The notes under the pieces: model-generated
The model's database searches: none
Seen by the model: only the letters and a program-made list of their open reading frames with translations
What the model was told of the DNA's origin: nothing
Shown here: positions 1 through 9,964 of the stretch, in pieces
Layout of the letters: the number at the start of each line of letters is the position of its first letter
Numbering within the stretch: position 1 is the first letter of the stretch
Assembly: GCA_023398375.1 (NCBI GenBank)
Contig: JAEWSH010000051.1
Location: 558,001-622,000 of the forward strand
Length of the DNA stretch: 64,000 nucleotides
Source: Bacillota bacterium
Lineage (GTDB): Bacteria; Bacillota; Clostridia; Lachnospirales; Lachnospiraceae
Direction: 5' to 3'
Position numbers and translations under genes: made by a program

Positions 1-939
1 GTACCTATCGCGGCGCCGATTGTTGTTCTTTATAACTTAGTCTATGTTCCAATCACACACCGTATTTTCCCAACGACTTTTCTAGTCGGGATACTGATGA
101 TGTCTATGCTTATGAGCATGGCACAGCTCTTTTTACGAAAAAGTACAACATGGTTATATGGTATGTTTTTCTGTATCTATTATGAAGTAGTACTTTTATG
201 GCAGATGCCGGTTGCATGGGTCACATTCTGGAAATCGACATGGGGTACCCGTATGACACCGAGTGACATCCTGGCAGCCAGAAAGAGAAAGGCACTCGGT
301 GGTGCAAGACCGGAGGAAGAAGAGAAAGTTCTGGAAGATTTGGGTACCGTAAAGCGGGAAGGTCTAACGGTGATTACCGCATGGGATTCTGTATATCTTG
401 AAAATGACAGCACATTAACACCAATGACAGGTATGCTGCTTACAGAAGTAGCAGATGTAAATGATGGCTTCGTTCTTTCCAGAAAAGCAGAAATTATGGA
501 AGAATCAGAAAACTTAAAGGAAATCAAATCTTTAGAGGAAACTGGATCTTTAAAGGAAACCGAATCTTTAGAGGACGCGGAACCTTCGGAAGAAGCAGAA
601 TTTTTAAACGAAATAGATCTGTTAGAAGAGAACACTTCTGCAAAAGCATCTATGTTCAGTAAAAAGACAGAGCAACTTGCAGGAAAACAAGTAGTATATG
701 CCAATGCACATACGGATAAAATGGAGCAAATTATTCAAGAAAAATTGAGTGACATGGCTGTCGAATTATCAAAAGTCGTGGTACGGGAAATAAAAGAAAG
801 CATTATGCCAGAATTAAAACGTGAATTAAAGGAACAATTGTTGGAAGAAGTCAGGGACGAATTAAAAGTAGAATTAATAGCTGAAATAAAACAACAATTA
901 TTGCAGGAAGTAAGAAATGAGGAGAGGAGAGCAATTTAA
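1..939 (+). CDS. Glycosyltransferase family 2 polysaccharide synthase, C-terminal part (5' partial)
   Basis: The reading frame is open from base 1, so the gene starts upstream. The visible part begins with hydrophobic membrane segments (LVYVPITHRIFPTTFLVGIL, then SMLMSMAQLF, then WLYGMFFCIYYEVVLLW) followed by WKSTWGTR, a pattern typical of the last membrane segments of processive GT2 enzymes (cellulose, hyaluronan or PNAG synthase-like). The catalytic domain is outside the window. An unusual Glu-rich tail follows, with degenerate repeats (SLEETGSLKETESLEDAE) and then a long amphipathic helix (MEQIIQEKLSDMAVELSKVV) that is probably a coiled coil. The stop overlaps the next start (TAATG), so it is translationally coupled to the deacetylase-like gene. 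An exopolysaccharide synthase is the best guess; the polymer is unknown. Confidence 0.6.
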   Translation, partial: VPIAAPIVVLYNLVYVPITHRIFPTTFLVGILMMSMLMSMAQLFLRKSTTWLYGMFFCIYYEVVLLWQMPVAWVTFWKSTWGTRMTPSDILAARKRKALGGARPEEEEKVLEDLGTVKREGLTVITAWDSVYLENDSTLTPMTGMLLTEVADVNDGFVLSRKAEIMEESENLKEIKSLEETGSLKETESLEDAEPSEEAEFLNEIDLLEENTSAKASMFSKKTEQLAGKQVVYANAHTDKMEQIIQEKLSDMAVELSKVVVREIKESIMPELKRELKEQLLEEVRDELKVELIAEIKQQLLQEVRNEERRAI

Positions 940-2849
940 TGAAATTTTTTGAAACTAAGAAAGATTATAAAAAGGCTTTTCGAACTCTGATACAGGCAAT
1001 TATGGTTATTCTGGCATTATACATTCTTGCACAGGCATTTTTTACGTTCAGAGCTTATAGACCCTATAAGGAGGGTGAGGTAAGAGTAGATGAAAATAGC
1101 GGATTTATTGCGATTTCCTATCTGGGCGTGGATCGAAATGGGACTTCCTCGTTAATCAGTACGGCGCGACTTGAAGAGGAACTTTCTGCTTTACGTGCCA
1201 ACGGTTATGTAACACTTACGCAGCAGGATATTCTGGATTACTATAAAAATGACAAGAAACTTCCTGAAAAATCCTTGTTTTTAATGTTTGAGGATGGAAG
1301 AAGAGATACTGCAATCTTTGCACAGGATAGTTTAGAAAAAAATAATTATATTGGAACAATATTGACCTATGCAGAAAAATTCAAAGATAACGAACAAAAA
1401 TTTCTGATTCCAAAAGACTTGCTATCTTTAAAGAACCAGAGTTTCTGGGAGATGGGTACCAACGGATACCGCCTTTCGTATATTAATGTGTACGATCGAT
1501 ATGAACATTATCTTGGACAATTATCATCGCTGGAGTATAATAAAGTAAAACAGTATCTGGGAAGAGATTATAATCAGTATCTTATGGATTTTATAAGAGA
1601 CGAAAATGATATTCCACTGGAAAGTGCTGCACAAATGTCAAAACGTATTACTTACGATTATGAACTTATGAATGAAGCATATAAAAATGGAATTGGACAG
1701 ATGCCGCAGCTATATGTTCTCATGCATGCAAATACAGGAAAATTTGGAAATAATGATAAGGTAAGTGCTGTTAATGAAGCTAATATTATGACATTATTTC
1801 AAATGAATTTCAATCGCGAAGGATTTAGCCAGAATACGAAGGAAAGTAGTATTTATGATCTGACAAGAATGCAGACACAGGCATATTGGTATACCAATCA
1901 TTTGCTAATGCGCATACAGGATGATACAAAGAAAAAAATTCAGTTTGTAGATGGAGACAGCAGCAAAAAGAAAGATTGGAATACGGTAAAAGGAGCATCC
2001 GAGTTCAAGGAAGATAAGATTATTATAACATCATTACCTGAGAACACGGGGCTTTTGCAATTAAAAGATCAGGAATTTGATGATTTTGTTCTAAATACGG
2101 ATCTGACTGGCAATAAGCTTGGAATACAATCATTATATCTTCGGGCAGATGATAGTTGTAAAAATGCGATCAAGGTAGAACTTAACAGTAATGTTCTATT
2201 TTTGCTGCAGATAATTGATGGCAAGGAAAAGAAAATTGGTGAAATCAATCTGGATCAGCTGGATGGTGTACAGTATGCCTCCATCGAAGAAGATCAAAAA
2301 GCCGCATTGGTAGAAGAATATAAGATCAGGGCAAAATATGCGAAACAGGTCGGAAATTCCCATGAAATAGCTCAAAAGAACATGCAGGAAGCGGAAAAGA
2401 TCCGTACCAAATCTGTTGCGCAGGGGGCAAATGAATATATTCCAGAGATTCAGATCAGTGAACCGGGGAACCGGCACTTGCAGATTGTTCTGCATGATGA
2501 TGTTATCAGTGTGTTTGTGGATGGGAAAAGTGCTTTTCAGGAACAGAAAGTAACAAAAGGCTCTGGTCAGGTATTTTTAGAAGCCTCTTTTGCCGGATAT
2601 GGATACAGCCAGCGAAATATTAGTGATGATGTGTATGATGGCGTATTTGAAAAACTGGAGATTACATCTTACTTGCCGGAGCAAGAGACAGTTTCATTAG
2701 ATACTGATAAACTGGAAATAAAGTATCTTTTACAGGATGAGGAAGCAATGATATTATATACCAATAAGCTTCATAAATGGGAGTTTGTCAAAGCAGAAAT
2801 AGTTAGAACATGGAATGGTGTTATAAATTGGTTTATTAATACATTTTAG
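939..2849 (+). CDS. Membrane-anchored, degenerate polysaccharide deacetylase-like protein
   Basis: The 636-residue protein has one N-terminal membrane segment (about residues 14-36: LIQAIMVILALYILAQAFF) with the rest probably outside the cell. Residues about 115-160 resemble the start of a NodB-type deacetylase (SLFLMFEDGRRDTAIFAQDS in place of the usual LTFDDGY), but the metal-binding Asp-Asp pair is not intact, so activity is doubtful. The C-terminal half (about 350-600) has beta-rich segments that could be a carbohydrate-binding or laminin-G-like domain. It overlaps the glycosyltransferase stop by one base and lies directly upstream of a GH18-like lipoprotein. By analogy with PgaB-like partners it may handle polymer as it leaves the synthase; that role is inference. 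Confidence 0.5.
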   Translation: MKFFETKKDYKKAFRTLIQAIMVILALYILAQAFFTFRAYRPYKEGEVRVDENSGFIAISYLGVDRNGTSSLISTARLEEELSALRANGYVTLTQQDILDYYKNDKKLPEKSLFLMFEDGRRDTAIFAQDSLEKNNYIGTILTYAEKFKDNEQKFLIPKDLLSLKNQSFWEMGTNGYRLSYINVYDRYEHYLGQLSSLEYNKVKQYLGRDYNQYLMDFIRDENDIPLESAAQMSKRITYDYELMNEAYKNGIGQMPQLYVLMHANTGKFGNNDKVSAVNEANIMTLFQMNFNREGFSQNTKESSIYDLTRMQTQAYWYTNHLLMRIQDDTKKKIQFVDGDSSKKKDWNTVKGASEFKEDKIIITSLPENTGLLQLKDQEFDDFVLNTDLTGNKLGIQSLYLRADDSCKNAIKVELNSNVLFLLQIIDGKEKKIGEINLDQLDGVQYASIEEDQKAALVEEYKIRAKYAKQVGNSHEIAQKNMQEAEKIRTKSVAQGANEYIPEIQISEPGNRHLQIVLHDDVISVFVDGKSAFQEQKVTKGSGQVFLEASFAGYGYSQRNISDDVYDGVFEKLEITSYLPEQETVSLDTDKLEIKYLLQDEEAMILYTNKLHKWEFVKAEIVRTWNGVINWFINTF

Positions 2850-2859
2850 GAGGATATTT

Positions 2860-3963
2860 GTGAGGAAAAAACGGATAGGATTAGTTTTGGCAGGTCTGCT
2901 GATTCTGCTGACTGCTTGTGGAAAAAAGGAAAGTGAAAACCTGCTAACGACAGAAGCACAACAGACAGAAGCAGAAAGAACGGAATCAGAACAGGATGAA
3001 GTTGAAAGTGTGGAATCAGAGCAGGTAGATATGCAGATAGTGAATAGCAGTCTGACAGTATGGCCTACGTATTGGGACACAGTAACTGTTTTAAAGGAAA
3101 TGGAAGCCATGCAGGATAAAATAGATACGGTATGTTATTTTGCGGCTTATTTTGATGATAAGCAGCAGCCGTTTATTCCAGAAGAAACATTACAAACGTT
3201 AGCGGCAGCGAAAGCACAGTTTGCTAGTAAGAACTGGAAAAGTTATTTGACCTTTGTAAATGACAGGCTGCTTTCAGGAGGAGGCTCATCTTTAAAGGAT
3301 ACTTCACTTTTATATGACTTATTGCAACAACCGGTACAGAGAAAAAAGCATATCGACCAGATACTGAATATGACAGCGGAAAATGGTTTTGATGGGATAG
3401 AGATTGATTACGAGGGTATAAAAAAGGATACGGAACTTTGGAATATTCTTAATATTTTTTTGAATGAACTCACAGCAGAGGCAGCAAACAGGAAAATAAG
3501 TGTCAGAATTTTATTAGAACCGAGTGCGCCTGTGGATTCAATTTCATTTCCGGCAGGTCCAGAATACGTGCTGATGTGTTATAATTTGTACGGATATGGA
3601 ACCGCACCGGGACCAAAGGCGAATAAAGAGTTCCTGATCCAGATGTCTCAGCTTTTAGAGAAAGTACCGGAACCGAGGAACATGGCATTATCTCTGGGCG
3701 GATTTGATTTTGCAGCAGATGGTTCCGTTTCACAGCTTACTGAGGTAGAATGTGTATCACTCTTACAAGCCACGGGGGCGGCAGTCAATAGAGATTCCGG
3801 AAGTAAAGATCTTGTATTTTCCTATATAGATTCCAAAAGCATGAAGCATGAGGTCTGGTATGCAGACAATGAGACCCTGCAATATTGGATGCGTATTGGA
3901 AATTCGTGTGGAATCGACCGATTTTCAATCTGGAGACTTGGCAGTAATGTGACATTACAGTAA
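2860..3963 (+). CDS. Lipoprotein with glycoside hydrolase 18-like domain
   Basis: The start is GTG at 2860, six bases after AGGAGG, which itself overlaps the end of the previous gene. The N-terminus is a lipoprotein signal peptide (MRKKRIGLVLAGLLILLTAC, lipobox LTAC), then a Ser/Glu/Thr-rich linker. The main domain has the GH18 strand-4 signature as DGIEIDYE (family form DGxxxDxE), and the C-terminal VWYADNETLQYWM...IDRFSIWRLG pattern typical of YaaH/SleL-like GH18 enzymes. The acid pair needed for substrate-assisted catalysis is present. Placed last in the operon, it probably trims or processes an amino-sugar polymer made by the upstream synthase, or peptidoglycan. The substrate is inferred. 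Confidence 0.7.
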   Translation: MRKKRIGLVLAGLLILLTACGKKESENLLTTEAQQTEAERTESEQDEVESVESEQVDMQIVNSSLTVWPTYWDTVTVLKEMEAMQDKIDTVCYFAAYFDDKQQPFIPEETLQTLAAAKAQFASKNWKSYLTFVNDRLLSGGGSSLKDTSLLYDLLQQPVQRKKHIDQILNMTAENGFDGIEIDYEGIKKDTELWNILNIFLNELTAEAANRKISVRILLEPSAPVDSISFPAGPEYVLMCYNLYGYGTAPGPKANKEFLIQMSQLLEKVPEPRNMALSLGGFDFAADGSVSQLTEVECVSLLQATGAAVNRDSGSKDLVFSYIDSKSMKHEVWYADNETLQYWMRIGNSCGIDRFSIWRLGSNVTLQ

Positions 3964-3985
3964 TGTTAACTTAAACATAGAATAT

Positions 3986-4019
3986 AAAAAGACCATCGGC
4001 TAAGCAGGATGGTCTTTTT
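3986..4019. terminator. Bidirectional intrinsic terminator
   Basis: Perfect 12-base arms AAAAAGACCATC / GATGGTCTTTTT with a 10-base loop lie between the convergent GH18 gene and the response-regulator gene. A/T runs on both sides allow termination in both directions. Confidence 0.9.
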
Positions 4020-4038
4020 CAGTTTTTCCGATTGATGA

Positions 4039-4785
4039 TCATGAACAGGAAGATTTGTAATCAGTCGGCGATACACCATAGTAATTCTTGAATGCTTTAC
4101 TGAAATAATTATTATTACTGTATCCAAGCCGGTCAGAAATTTCCTGAATCTGCAGATCTGGCTGAGATAGTAGTTCTTTCGCACGCTCCATGCGAAGCTT
4201 TAAGGCATATTCATAGATACCATATCCATATTTTCGCTTGAACAATTTGGATAAATATTCTTTAGAAAAAAAGTATCTGTCACTGAACATGGAGATTTTG
4301 ATATCCTGACAGTAATTCTGTTCGATATATTCTTTGATAATACTGATCGCTTCGTTAGGAGAGATGATACTATTTTCCGGCAGTGGATCTGTATCTGGAA
4401 TCTCATTTTCCAGGTTCAGTAATTTAACAGCTTTTTGTAGAGCAGCATCCAGATCTTCTTCCACCACGGGTTTCAGCAAATAATCTATTGCGCCTGATTG
4501 TATAGCAGCATGTGCATATTCAAAATAATCATACCCACTTACAACAATAAATTTTGTATTAGGAAATTCTTCTTTTGCTATTTTTAGGAATTCGGCACCG
4601 CCCATGATTGGCATTTGCATATCTACGAATACAATATCCGGATGTAATTCGCGCATACAGTACAGACCATCTTTTCCATTTGTAGCATATGCAGGCTCTT
4701 TAATACCCAGGGAATGCCAGTGGCCAAGTGCGGCAATTGCTATGCGTACCGGATTTTCATCGTCAATGATAAGTGCTTGATACAT
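4039..4785 (-). CDS. AraC-type response regulator (YesN family)
   Basis: The 248-residue protein has an N-terminal receiver domain (IIDDEN acidic pocket, phospho-acceptor Asp in DIVFVDMQMPIMGG, and the conserved Lys in YLLKPV). Two AraC helix-turn-helix motifs are at the C-terminus (ERAKELLSQPDLQIQEISDR and YSNNNYFSKAFKNYYGVSP). It starts inside the end of the kinase gene (23-base overlap), so the two are co-translated. It lies divergent to a sugar ABC transporter that it very likely activates, as is common for YesMN pairs. Confidence 0.92.
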   Translation of the reverse strand: MYQALIIDDENPVRIAIAALGHWHSLGIKEPAYATNGKDGLYCMRELHPDIVFVDMQMPIMGGAEFLKIAKEEFPNTKFIVVSGYDYFEYAHAAIQSGAIDYLLKPVVEEDLDAALQKAVKLLNLENEIPDTDPLPENSIISPNEAISIIKEYIEQNYCQDIKISMFSDRYFFSKEYLSKLFKRKYGYGIYEYALKLRMERAKELLSQPDLQIQEISDRLGYSNNNYFSKAFKNYYGVSPTDYKSSCS

Positions 4786-6610
4786 GTTTGTTTCCTCCTG
4801 TCGGAATGGATAATGTGACTAATGTATAATGGCCGAGAGAACTCTCGACAGTTAAGGATGCAGGTTCTTCATACAGAATATGCAGTCTGCTGTTCAGGTT
4901 CAAAAGTCCGATTCCCAGATTTTTATCTGTATTTAAATCATCATTTTTAAAAGAGGCATTTAATTCTTTTAACTGCTCATGGGTGATACCTGCGCCATCG
5001 TCACGGACCTTGATGAGCAGTTTATCCCCTTCAACAAAAGCTCTGATATAGATGCTGATCCGATCAACGTCTCCGTCCATACCATGTGTGATGGAATTTT
5101 CTACTAATGTTTGAATACTGATTTTAGGAATCATAATATTTAGTGTGTCTTCATCGATATTCCATTCATAATTCAGATTGCTGCCGAATCGGAAATGCTG
5201 TAATGATAAATAATCATTCACATACTTGATTTCCTGCGATACCATTACAAAATCTTCTTCCTTAATTGAATAGCGAAGCATTGCAGCCAATGCGGTAACC
5301 ATGGAATTAATATTAGGCTGCTTGTTTATGATGGCTTCGGATGAGATCGCCTGCAGCGTATTATATAGAAAATGCGGATTTAATTGTGCCTCCAAAGCAG
5401 TTAATCTGGCGGTTTTGGCATTTATTTCCGAAATATAATTTTTCTTTATCAATTCATCAATATGATAAATCATAAAATTAAAATCATGCGCCAGATTACA
5501 AATTTCCATGCTCCCACCAATATCAGTTGTAGTGGTAAAATTACCGGTGCCTACTTTGCGCAGTCTGTGTGCCAGCGTAGAGAGTGGATTTGTTATAAGC
5601 CGAATAAAAATAAACACTAGTATAGTGGCAATTGAAATAGCAACAAAGGCAAGAAAGAAACTAAAGTTTCTGGTCGCACTTATTTGTTTATCTAAAGCAG
5701 CCAATGGTTTTAAGCTAAGAATCGTATAGCCATGCAGATCACTTTTATGATAGACCGCCAGATATGGGGTCTCATTCATTTCGATATTAAAGCTGCCGGA
5801 AACCTGATCTGTTATGCACGGAATCGCTTCCTGCAAAAATTTATGATTCAGTATTCTATTATTACTGTAGAGAAGGCGCTTATTCTCATCCAGCATACAA
5901 AATAGCTCATCCAGATCATTATGATTCTTCGCAATAGAATCTATATAGGAATTATTAAAAGTCAATTCTACAATGGCAAGTGGTTCCTGATCTTCAATTC
6001 GGATAATGGTTCTGTAATATGTCATAAATACTTTCGAATCTTCAGAAGGCTCAATAGAACGGTAGTAAGGCTTCTTTGTAAAGATATCATAACCAGGTAA
6101 TGCATAGAAATAATTATCATAAAAAGTCTGTACTTTATGCTTATCAGAATCAATTGCATAATTGTCTGCTTTTTTTATCAGGAATAAGCGGTAGGAAATA
6201 AGATCGTTCCTGGAATCAAAATTACTTCGCAGCAGACTCTGAATATTGTTTTTATCACTATAGGAGAGAACATTATTTGAATTGATGCACTGCATAAATG
6301 ATGTGTCGTGGCGTAAAAGTAATGAATAACGGCTGATTTCCGTAATATAAGAATCCAGATTCTGTGTTTCCAGATTCAGAAGTGTTGTGGTGGTCTGAAT
6401 CTGTTGCTGCTTCATGGCATTACTGTTGCTTTTATAATTATAGGTGATAATAGATATAATGATAAGTGTAAATGTAATGCTGACTAATGTAAGCAGCTGT
6501 GTTTTAAGAGAAATCGTGCAAATTGTTTTGTAAAATTTCTTTTTTGCAGATAGGAATTTCAGTCTTGCAGAGCGAGCTTGTCCGCTATTTTTAAATGTTA
6601 AGAGTGGCAT
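4763..6610 (-). CDS. Sensor histidine kinase (YesM family)
   Basis: I chose the ATG at 6610 (MPLLTFKN) because GGGAG lies at good spacing before it; the longer open frame up to 6682 has no ribosome site. The 615-residue protein has two membrane segments (about residues 45-65 and 315-340), an extracellular Cache-like sensor region between them, a HAMP domain, the His_kinase motif QLNPHFLYNTLQAI with the phospho-acceptor His, and a C-terminal ATPase domain with GIGLLNLNSRL. It phosphorylates the co-translated AraC-type regulator. The neighbouring sugar transporter suggests an extracellular oligosaccharide signal. Confidence 0.92.
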   Translation of the reverse strand: MPLLTFKNSGQARSARLKFLSAKKKFYKTICTISLKTQLLTLVSITFTLIIISIITYNYKSNSNAMKQQQIQTTTTLLNLETQNLDSYITEISRYSLLLRHDTSFMQCINSNNVLSYSDKNNIQSLLRSNFDSRNDLISYRLFLIKKADNYAIDSDKHKVQTFYDNYFYALPGYDIFTKKPYYRSIEPSEDSKVFMTYYRTIIRIEDQEPLAIVELTFNNSYIDSIAKNHNDLDELFCMLDENKRLLYSNNRILNHKFLQEAIPCITDQVSGSFNIEMNETPYLAVYHKSDLHGYTILSLKPLAALDKQISATRNFSFFLAFVAISIATILVFIFIRLITNPLSTLAHRLRKVGTGNFTTTTDIGGSMEICNLAHDFNFMIYHIDELIKKNYISEINAKTARLTALEAQLNPHFLYNTLQAISSEAIINKQPNINSMVTALAAMLRYSIKEEDFVMVSQEIKYVNDYLSLQHFRFGSNLNYEWNIDEDTLNIMIPKISIQTLVENSITHGMDGDVDRISIYIRAFVEGDKLLIKVRDDGAGITHEQLKELNASFKNDDLNTDKNLGIGLLNLNSRLHILYEEPASLTVESSLGHYTLVTLSIPTGGNKHVSSTYH

Positions 6611-6810
6611 AGGATTTATCTCCCTTCTTTTCCTAAAACATACTATCATTTTATCACATTGTTTTGTACATGACATCTGCAAATTGTATGTTTTTTACCA
6701 CCAACTGTTCATAAAAGTACATTCTAAAGACAAAATGTATACTATATAATAAGTGATGTAAAGAAATAAATGCATGTTGCACAAAAATAGAAAATGAAAG
6801 GAGTACATTG

Positions 6811-7695
6811 ATGAAATGGGGAAGAAAGAAAAAGCAGGCTGTTGAAACGGTTTTGTACACATTACCGGCAATTATACTGGTAGTTGTTATGATATATATA
6901 CCATTTGTAATGAGCGGTTATTACTCATTGACTGCGTGGAATGGAATTTCAAAAGAACCGGTATTTATCGGGTTAAAGAATTTCCATATATTGTTCAGTA
7001 AAGGAAGCGATTTTGCACAATCACTGATATTTACAGCAAAATATACCGTATTATTTATGATCATTGCGAATGTATTCGCACTGATGCTGGCAGTTATATT
7101 AGTTAAAAAATTAAAAACAGCAAATATATTAAGAGGTATTTTCTTTATTCCATATATTATGAGCATGACAATCGTTGGCTTTATATGGAAATTTATCTTT
7201 TCACAAGGATTTGCCAAGCTATTTGAAATGACAGGGATGGAATTTCTAAATCTTAGCTGGCTGGGAAATCCTAAGCTGGCATTTTATTCGGTCGTATTCG
7301 TTGGAATCTGGCAGTCGGTCGGATTTTATGTAGTATTATATATTGCGGGTCTTCAGGCAATACCTAATGATGTTCTGGAAGCTGCTATTGTGGATGGTGC
7401 AAATGGACCCGCGAAATTTTTCAAAGTAACACTTCCATTGCTGGGACCGTCTATTACCACATGTGTGTTCATGTCGTTGACGAATTCATTGAAAGTATTT
7501 GATATCATTCTTGCATTGACGAAGGGAGGTCCGGGTGCCTCCACATACAGTGTTACATTGGATATTTACCGCGAGGCATTCCAAAATAATAATTATGGTC
7601 TGGGTTCCGCAAAGTCTTTAATCTTTTTCCTGATTATCTTAGTTCTGACACAATTGGTATTAAAAGGATTCAGGAGTAAGGAGGTCGCAATCTGA
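6811..7695 (+). CDS. CUT1 sugar ABC transporter permease (MalF/UgpA type)
   Basis: The start is ATG at 6811, seven bases after AAAGGAG; the TTG just upstream is less likely. About six membrane helices are visible, and the EAA loop that contacts the ATPase is EAAIVDGANGPAKFFKVTLP. The stop overlaps the next permease (ATGA). No ATPase gene is present in this operon, so a shared MsmK-like ATPase encoded elsewhere is probably used, as is usual for CUT1 systems in Firmicutes. Confidence 0.93.
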   Translation: MKWGRKKKQAVETVLYTLPAIILVVVMIYIPFVMSGYYSLTAWNGISKEPVFIGLKNFHILFSKGSDFAQSLIFTAKYTVLFMIIANVFALMLAVILVKKLKTANILRGIFFIPYIMSMTIVGFIWKFIFSQGFAKLFEMTGMEFLNLSWLGNPKLAFYSVVFVGIWQSVGFYVVLYIAGLQAIPNDVLEAAIVDGANGPAKFFKVTLPLLGPSITTCVFMSLTNSLKVFDIILALTKGGPGASTYSVTLDIYREAFQNNNYGLGSAKSLIFFLIILVLTQLVLKGFRSKEVAI

Positions 7696-8534
7696 TGACA
7701 AGAAGGCAGAAAAAGAAATTAAAAATGATATTAGCGGAAATCATCATGGCTTTCGTGGCGCTAGTCTATATTTATCCGGTATTCTTAATGTTCATTAACT
7801 CCGTAAAACCATTTGGAGAAGTAGTCGCAGATGTAATTGCGCTTCCGAAGGTGCTGGAATGGCAGAACTATAAAGATGTGATCGGCAAAATGGAGTACAG
7901 CAGGTTGTTCAGAAATAATGTAATCATTACAGTAATTGGTATCTTGGGGATTGTCGGATTTTCTTCTGTTACAGCATATATTTTGGATAGAAGACCAGGA
8001 AAATATAGTCGCATTGCACATTTGATTATTATCACACCAATGTTGATTCCTTTTCAGACTATTATGATAACGTTATTAAAAGTAATGAATGTGATCCATT
8101 TGTCCGGCAGTACATGGGGACTGGGTATTCAATATTGGGGATTTGGAATCCCAATGGCAACATTTATCTATTGTAATTTTATGAAGACGATTCCGAAAGA
8201 AATTGATGAGAGTGCGTTTATGGATGGTGCTTCAACGGCAAAAACATTTACAGCGGTAATATTTCCGTTATTGAAATCTGTAACAGCAACCGTAATCGTA
8301 CTGGATGTCATGTGGATATGGAATGACTTCTTATTACCGTTATTAATGGTAAACAGCTCACCTAAGACAAAAACATTAGTATTATCGGCATATACATTTG
8401 TTGGTCAGTTCAATACACAATGGCATTATGCAATGACGGCAATGGTGCTGGCAGTTTTACCATCTATTATATTCTTTATCCTATTACAAAAGAATATTGT
8501 GGAAGGTGTGGTAGCAGGAGCTGTAAAAGGATAG
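7695..8534 (+). CDS. CUT1 sugar ABC transporter permease (MalG/UgpE type)
   Basis: The 279-residue protein has six predicted membrane helices and an EAA motif (ESAFMDGASTAKTFTAVIFP). It overlaps the previous permease by one base (TGATG) and pairs with it to form the membrane channel. A strong hairpin follows before the binding-protein gene. Confidence 0.93.
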   Translation: MTRRQKKKLKMILAEIIMAFVALVYIYPVFLMFINSVKPFGEVVADVIALPKVLEWQNYKDVIGKMEYSRLFRNNVIITVIGILGIVGFSSVTAYILDRRPGKYSRIAHLIIITPMLIPFQTIMITLLKVMNVIHLSGSTWGLGIQYWGFGIPMATFIYCNFMKTIPKEIDESAFMDGASTAKTFTAVIFPLLKSVTATVIVLDVMWIWNDFLLPLLMVNSSPKTKTLVLSAYTFVGQFNTQWHYAMTAMVLAVLPSIIFFILLQKNIVEGVVAGAVKG

Positions 8535-8544
8535 GTATCAAGCA

Positions 8545-8596
8545 TGTATCATTCGCATCATAGCATTTCCGTTTGATGCGATTGCTGCATGATACA
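8545..8596 (+). promoter_or_regulatory. Intra-operon hairpin between permease and binding-protein genes
   Basis: Arms TGTATCATTCGCATCA and TGATGCGATTGCTGCATGATACA form a long interrupted stem. It is followed by ATAAAAAAGG rather than a U-run, so it is more likely an mRNA-processing or stabilising structure than a full terminator. Such hairpins often raise binding-protein expression above that of the permeases. Confidence 0.55.
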
Positions 8597-8634
8597 ATAA
8601 AAAAGGATACGAGAAGAAAAGGAGAGCAAGAACT

Positions 8635-9960
8635 ATGAAAAAGAAATTGATTAGTATGTTACTTAGTGTAGCTATGATTTCCACTATGCTGGCAGGCTGT
8701 GGAAAATCTGCTTCGGGGGATGCGGCTGCGGGAACGGAAGGAACAACTGCACAGGCTGGTACAGAATCAGAAGATGCAGCTTCCGATGATGAAACTGCTG
8801 AGATTTACATGTTTATTTCAAGTCCGGAATACGCAGATGCAATTGGAGAATTAATTGCTGCATACAAAGAAGTAAAACCAAATGTGACCATCAACTATGA
8901 AACAACACAAAATGATTATCCGACTTTATTGAAAGCAAAATTGAATTCAGGTGATTGTCCGGATATCTTTTCATCAACTTCCGGTAAAGAAATCAATACG
9001 TATCTGGATTATTCGTATAACCTGGCAGATCAGCCATTGTCTGGTGCAATGAGTGATTCTGTAAAGTCTGTAATGATGTCCGGTGATGAAGTACATGGGC
9101 TTAGCATCAAAGGTAATTATTTTGGTATTCTTTACAACAAAGCAATATTTGAGGAAGTAGGTATTTCATCTTTTCCGCAGACAATGCCAGAGCTTGAAGC
9201 AGCATGTGAAAAATTATCAGCAGCAGGATATACACCTTTCACAACAGGTTTTGCTGAATGGTGGGTCTACAAACATTGCTTCCAGACATATCTTGATGCA
9301 GCCGGCGGAGATGATGTAGAAGGACTTGTCAAGAAATTTGCATCTGGGGAAGCACATTTAAAAGATTATCCGGAAATTTATGATAATTTCTTTCAATTAG
9401 TTGACTTGGGAATGAAATACGGAGATGCAAAACCATTGGAGACAGATCTTAGTGCTGAAGAAGCAGCATTTGCAACCGGAAAAGTAGGTATCATGCTTGG
9501 ACAGGGGGCATGGGTTGAAGCAGATGTCATGAAGATCAATCCGGATATCAAGATTGGTTTTGATGGTTATCCGGTAAATGATGATCCTTCCTTATGTAAG
9601 GTGATAGGTGGTTCTGACCAGGCACTTCGAGTAAACAAAGATTCTAAAGTGTTACAACCTACGTTAGACTTCCTGAACTGGTGGTACACATCTGATTATG
9701 GAAAAGCATGGTTCAAAGATGTTGCAGGTGTTATTCCGCCTATCAAAGACGCTCAAGCACCGGACTTTGAAGTAATCAAACAGGGTAGTGCGTTAGAAAA
9801 AGAAGAAGGAAGCGCTACTTTATCAGTCACCTATTCAACAGACAGCTTTCATCAGGCATTTGGTGAGATCATGCAGTCTTATGTTGCAGGTTCCATCGAT
9901 AAAGATGCAGCATGTGAACAAATTGAAGCAAAATGGGTTGAATTAGAAGGGGCAGAATAA
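8635..9960 (+). CDS. Sugar ABC transporter substrate-binding lipoprotein
   Basis: The 441-residue protein begins with a lipoprotein signal peptide (lipobox LAGC, Cys about residue 22) and an Ala/Ser/Glu linker. It then has the fold signature of family-1 solute-binding proteins (EIYMFISSPEYADAIGELIA, then DYPTLLKAKLNSGDCPDIF). AAAGGAG lies before the ATG. It is the extracellular receptor for the two permeases. The ligand is not evident; the YesMN neighbour suggests an oligosaccharide. Confidence 0.92.
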   Translation: MKKKLISMLLSVAMISTMLAGCGKSASGDAAAGTEGTTAQAGTESEDAASDDETAEIYMFISSPEYADAIGELIAAYKEVKPNVTINYETTQNDYPTLLKAKLNSGDCPDIFSSTSGKEINTYLDYSYNLADQPLSGAMSDSVKSVMMSGDEVHGLSIKGNYFGILYNKAIFEEVGISSFPQTMPELEAACEKLSAAGYTPFTTGFAEWWVYKHCFQTYLDAAGGDDVEGLVKKFASGEAHLKDYPEIYDNFFQLVDLGMKYGDAKPLETDLSAEEAAFATGKVGIMLGQGAWVEADVMKINPDIKIGFDGYPVNDDPSLCKVIGGSDQALRVNKDSKVLQPTLDFLNWWYTSDYGKAWFKDVAGVIPPIKDAQAPDFEVIKQGSALEKEEGSATLSVTYSTDSFHQAFGEIMQSYVAGSIDKDAACEQIEAKWVELEGAE

Positions 9961-9964
9961 TCCT

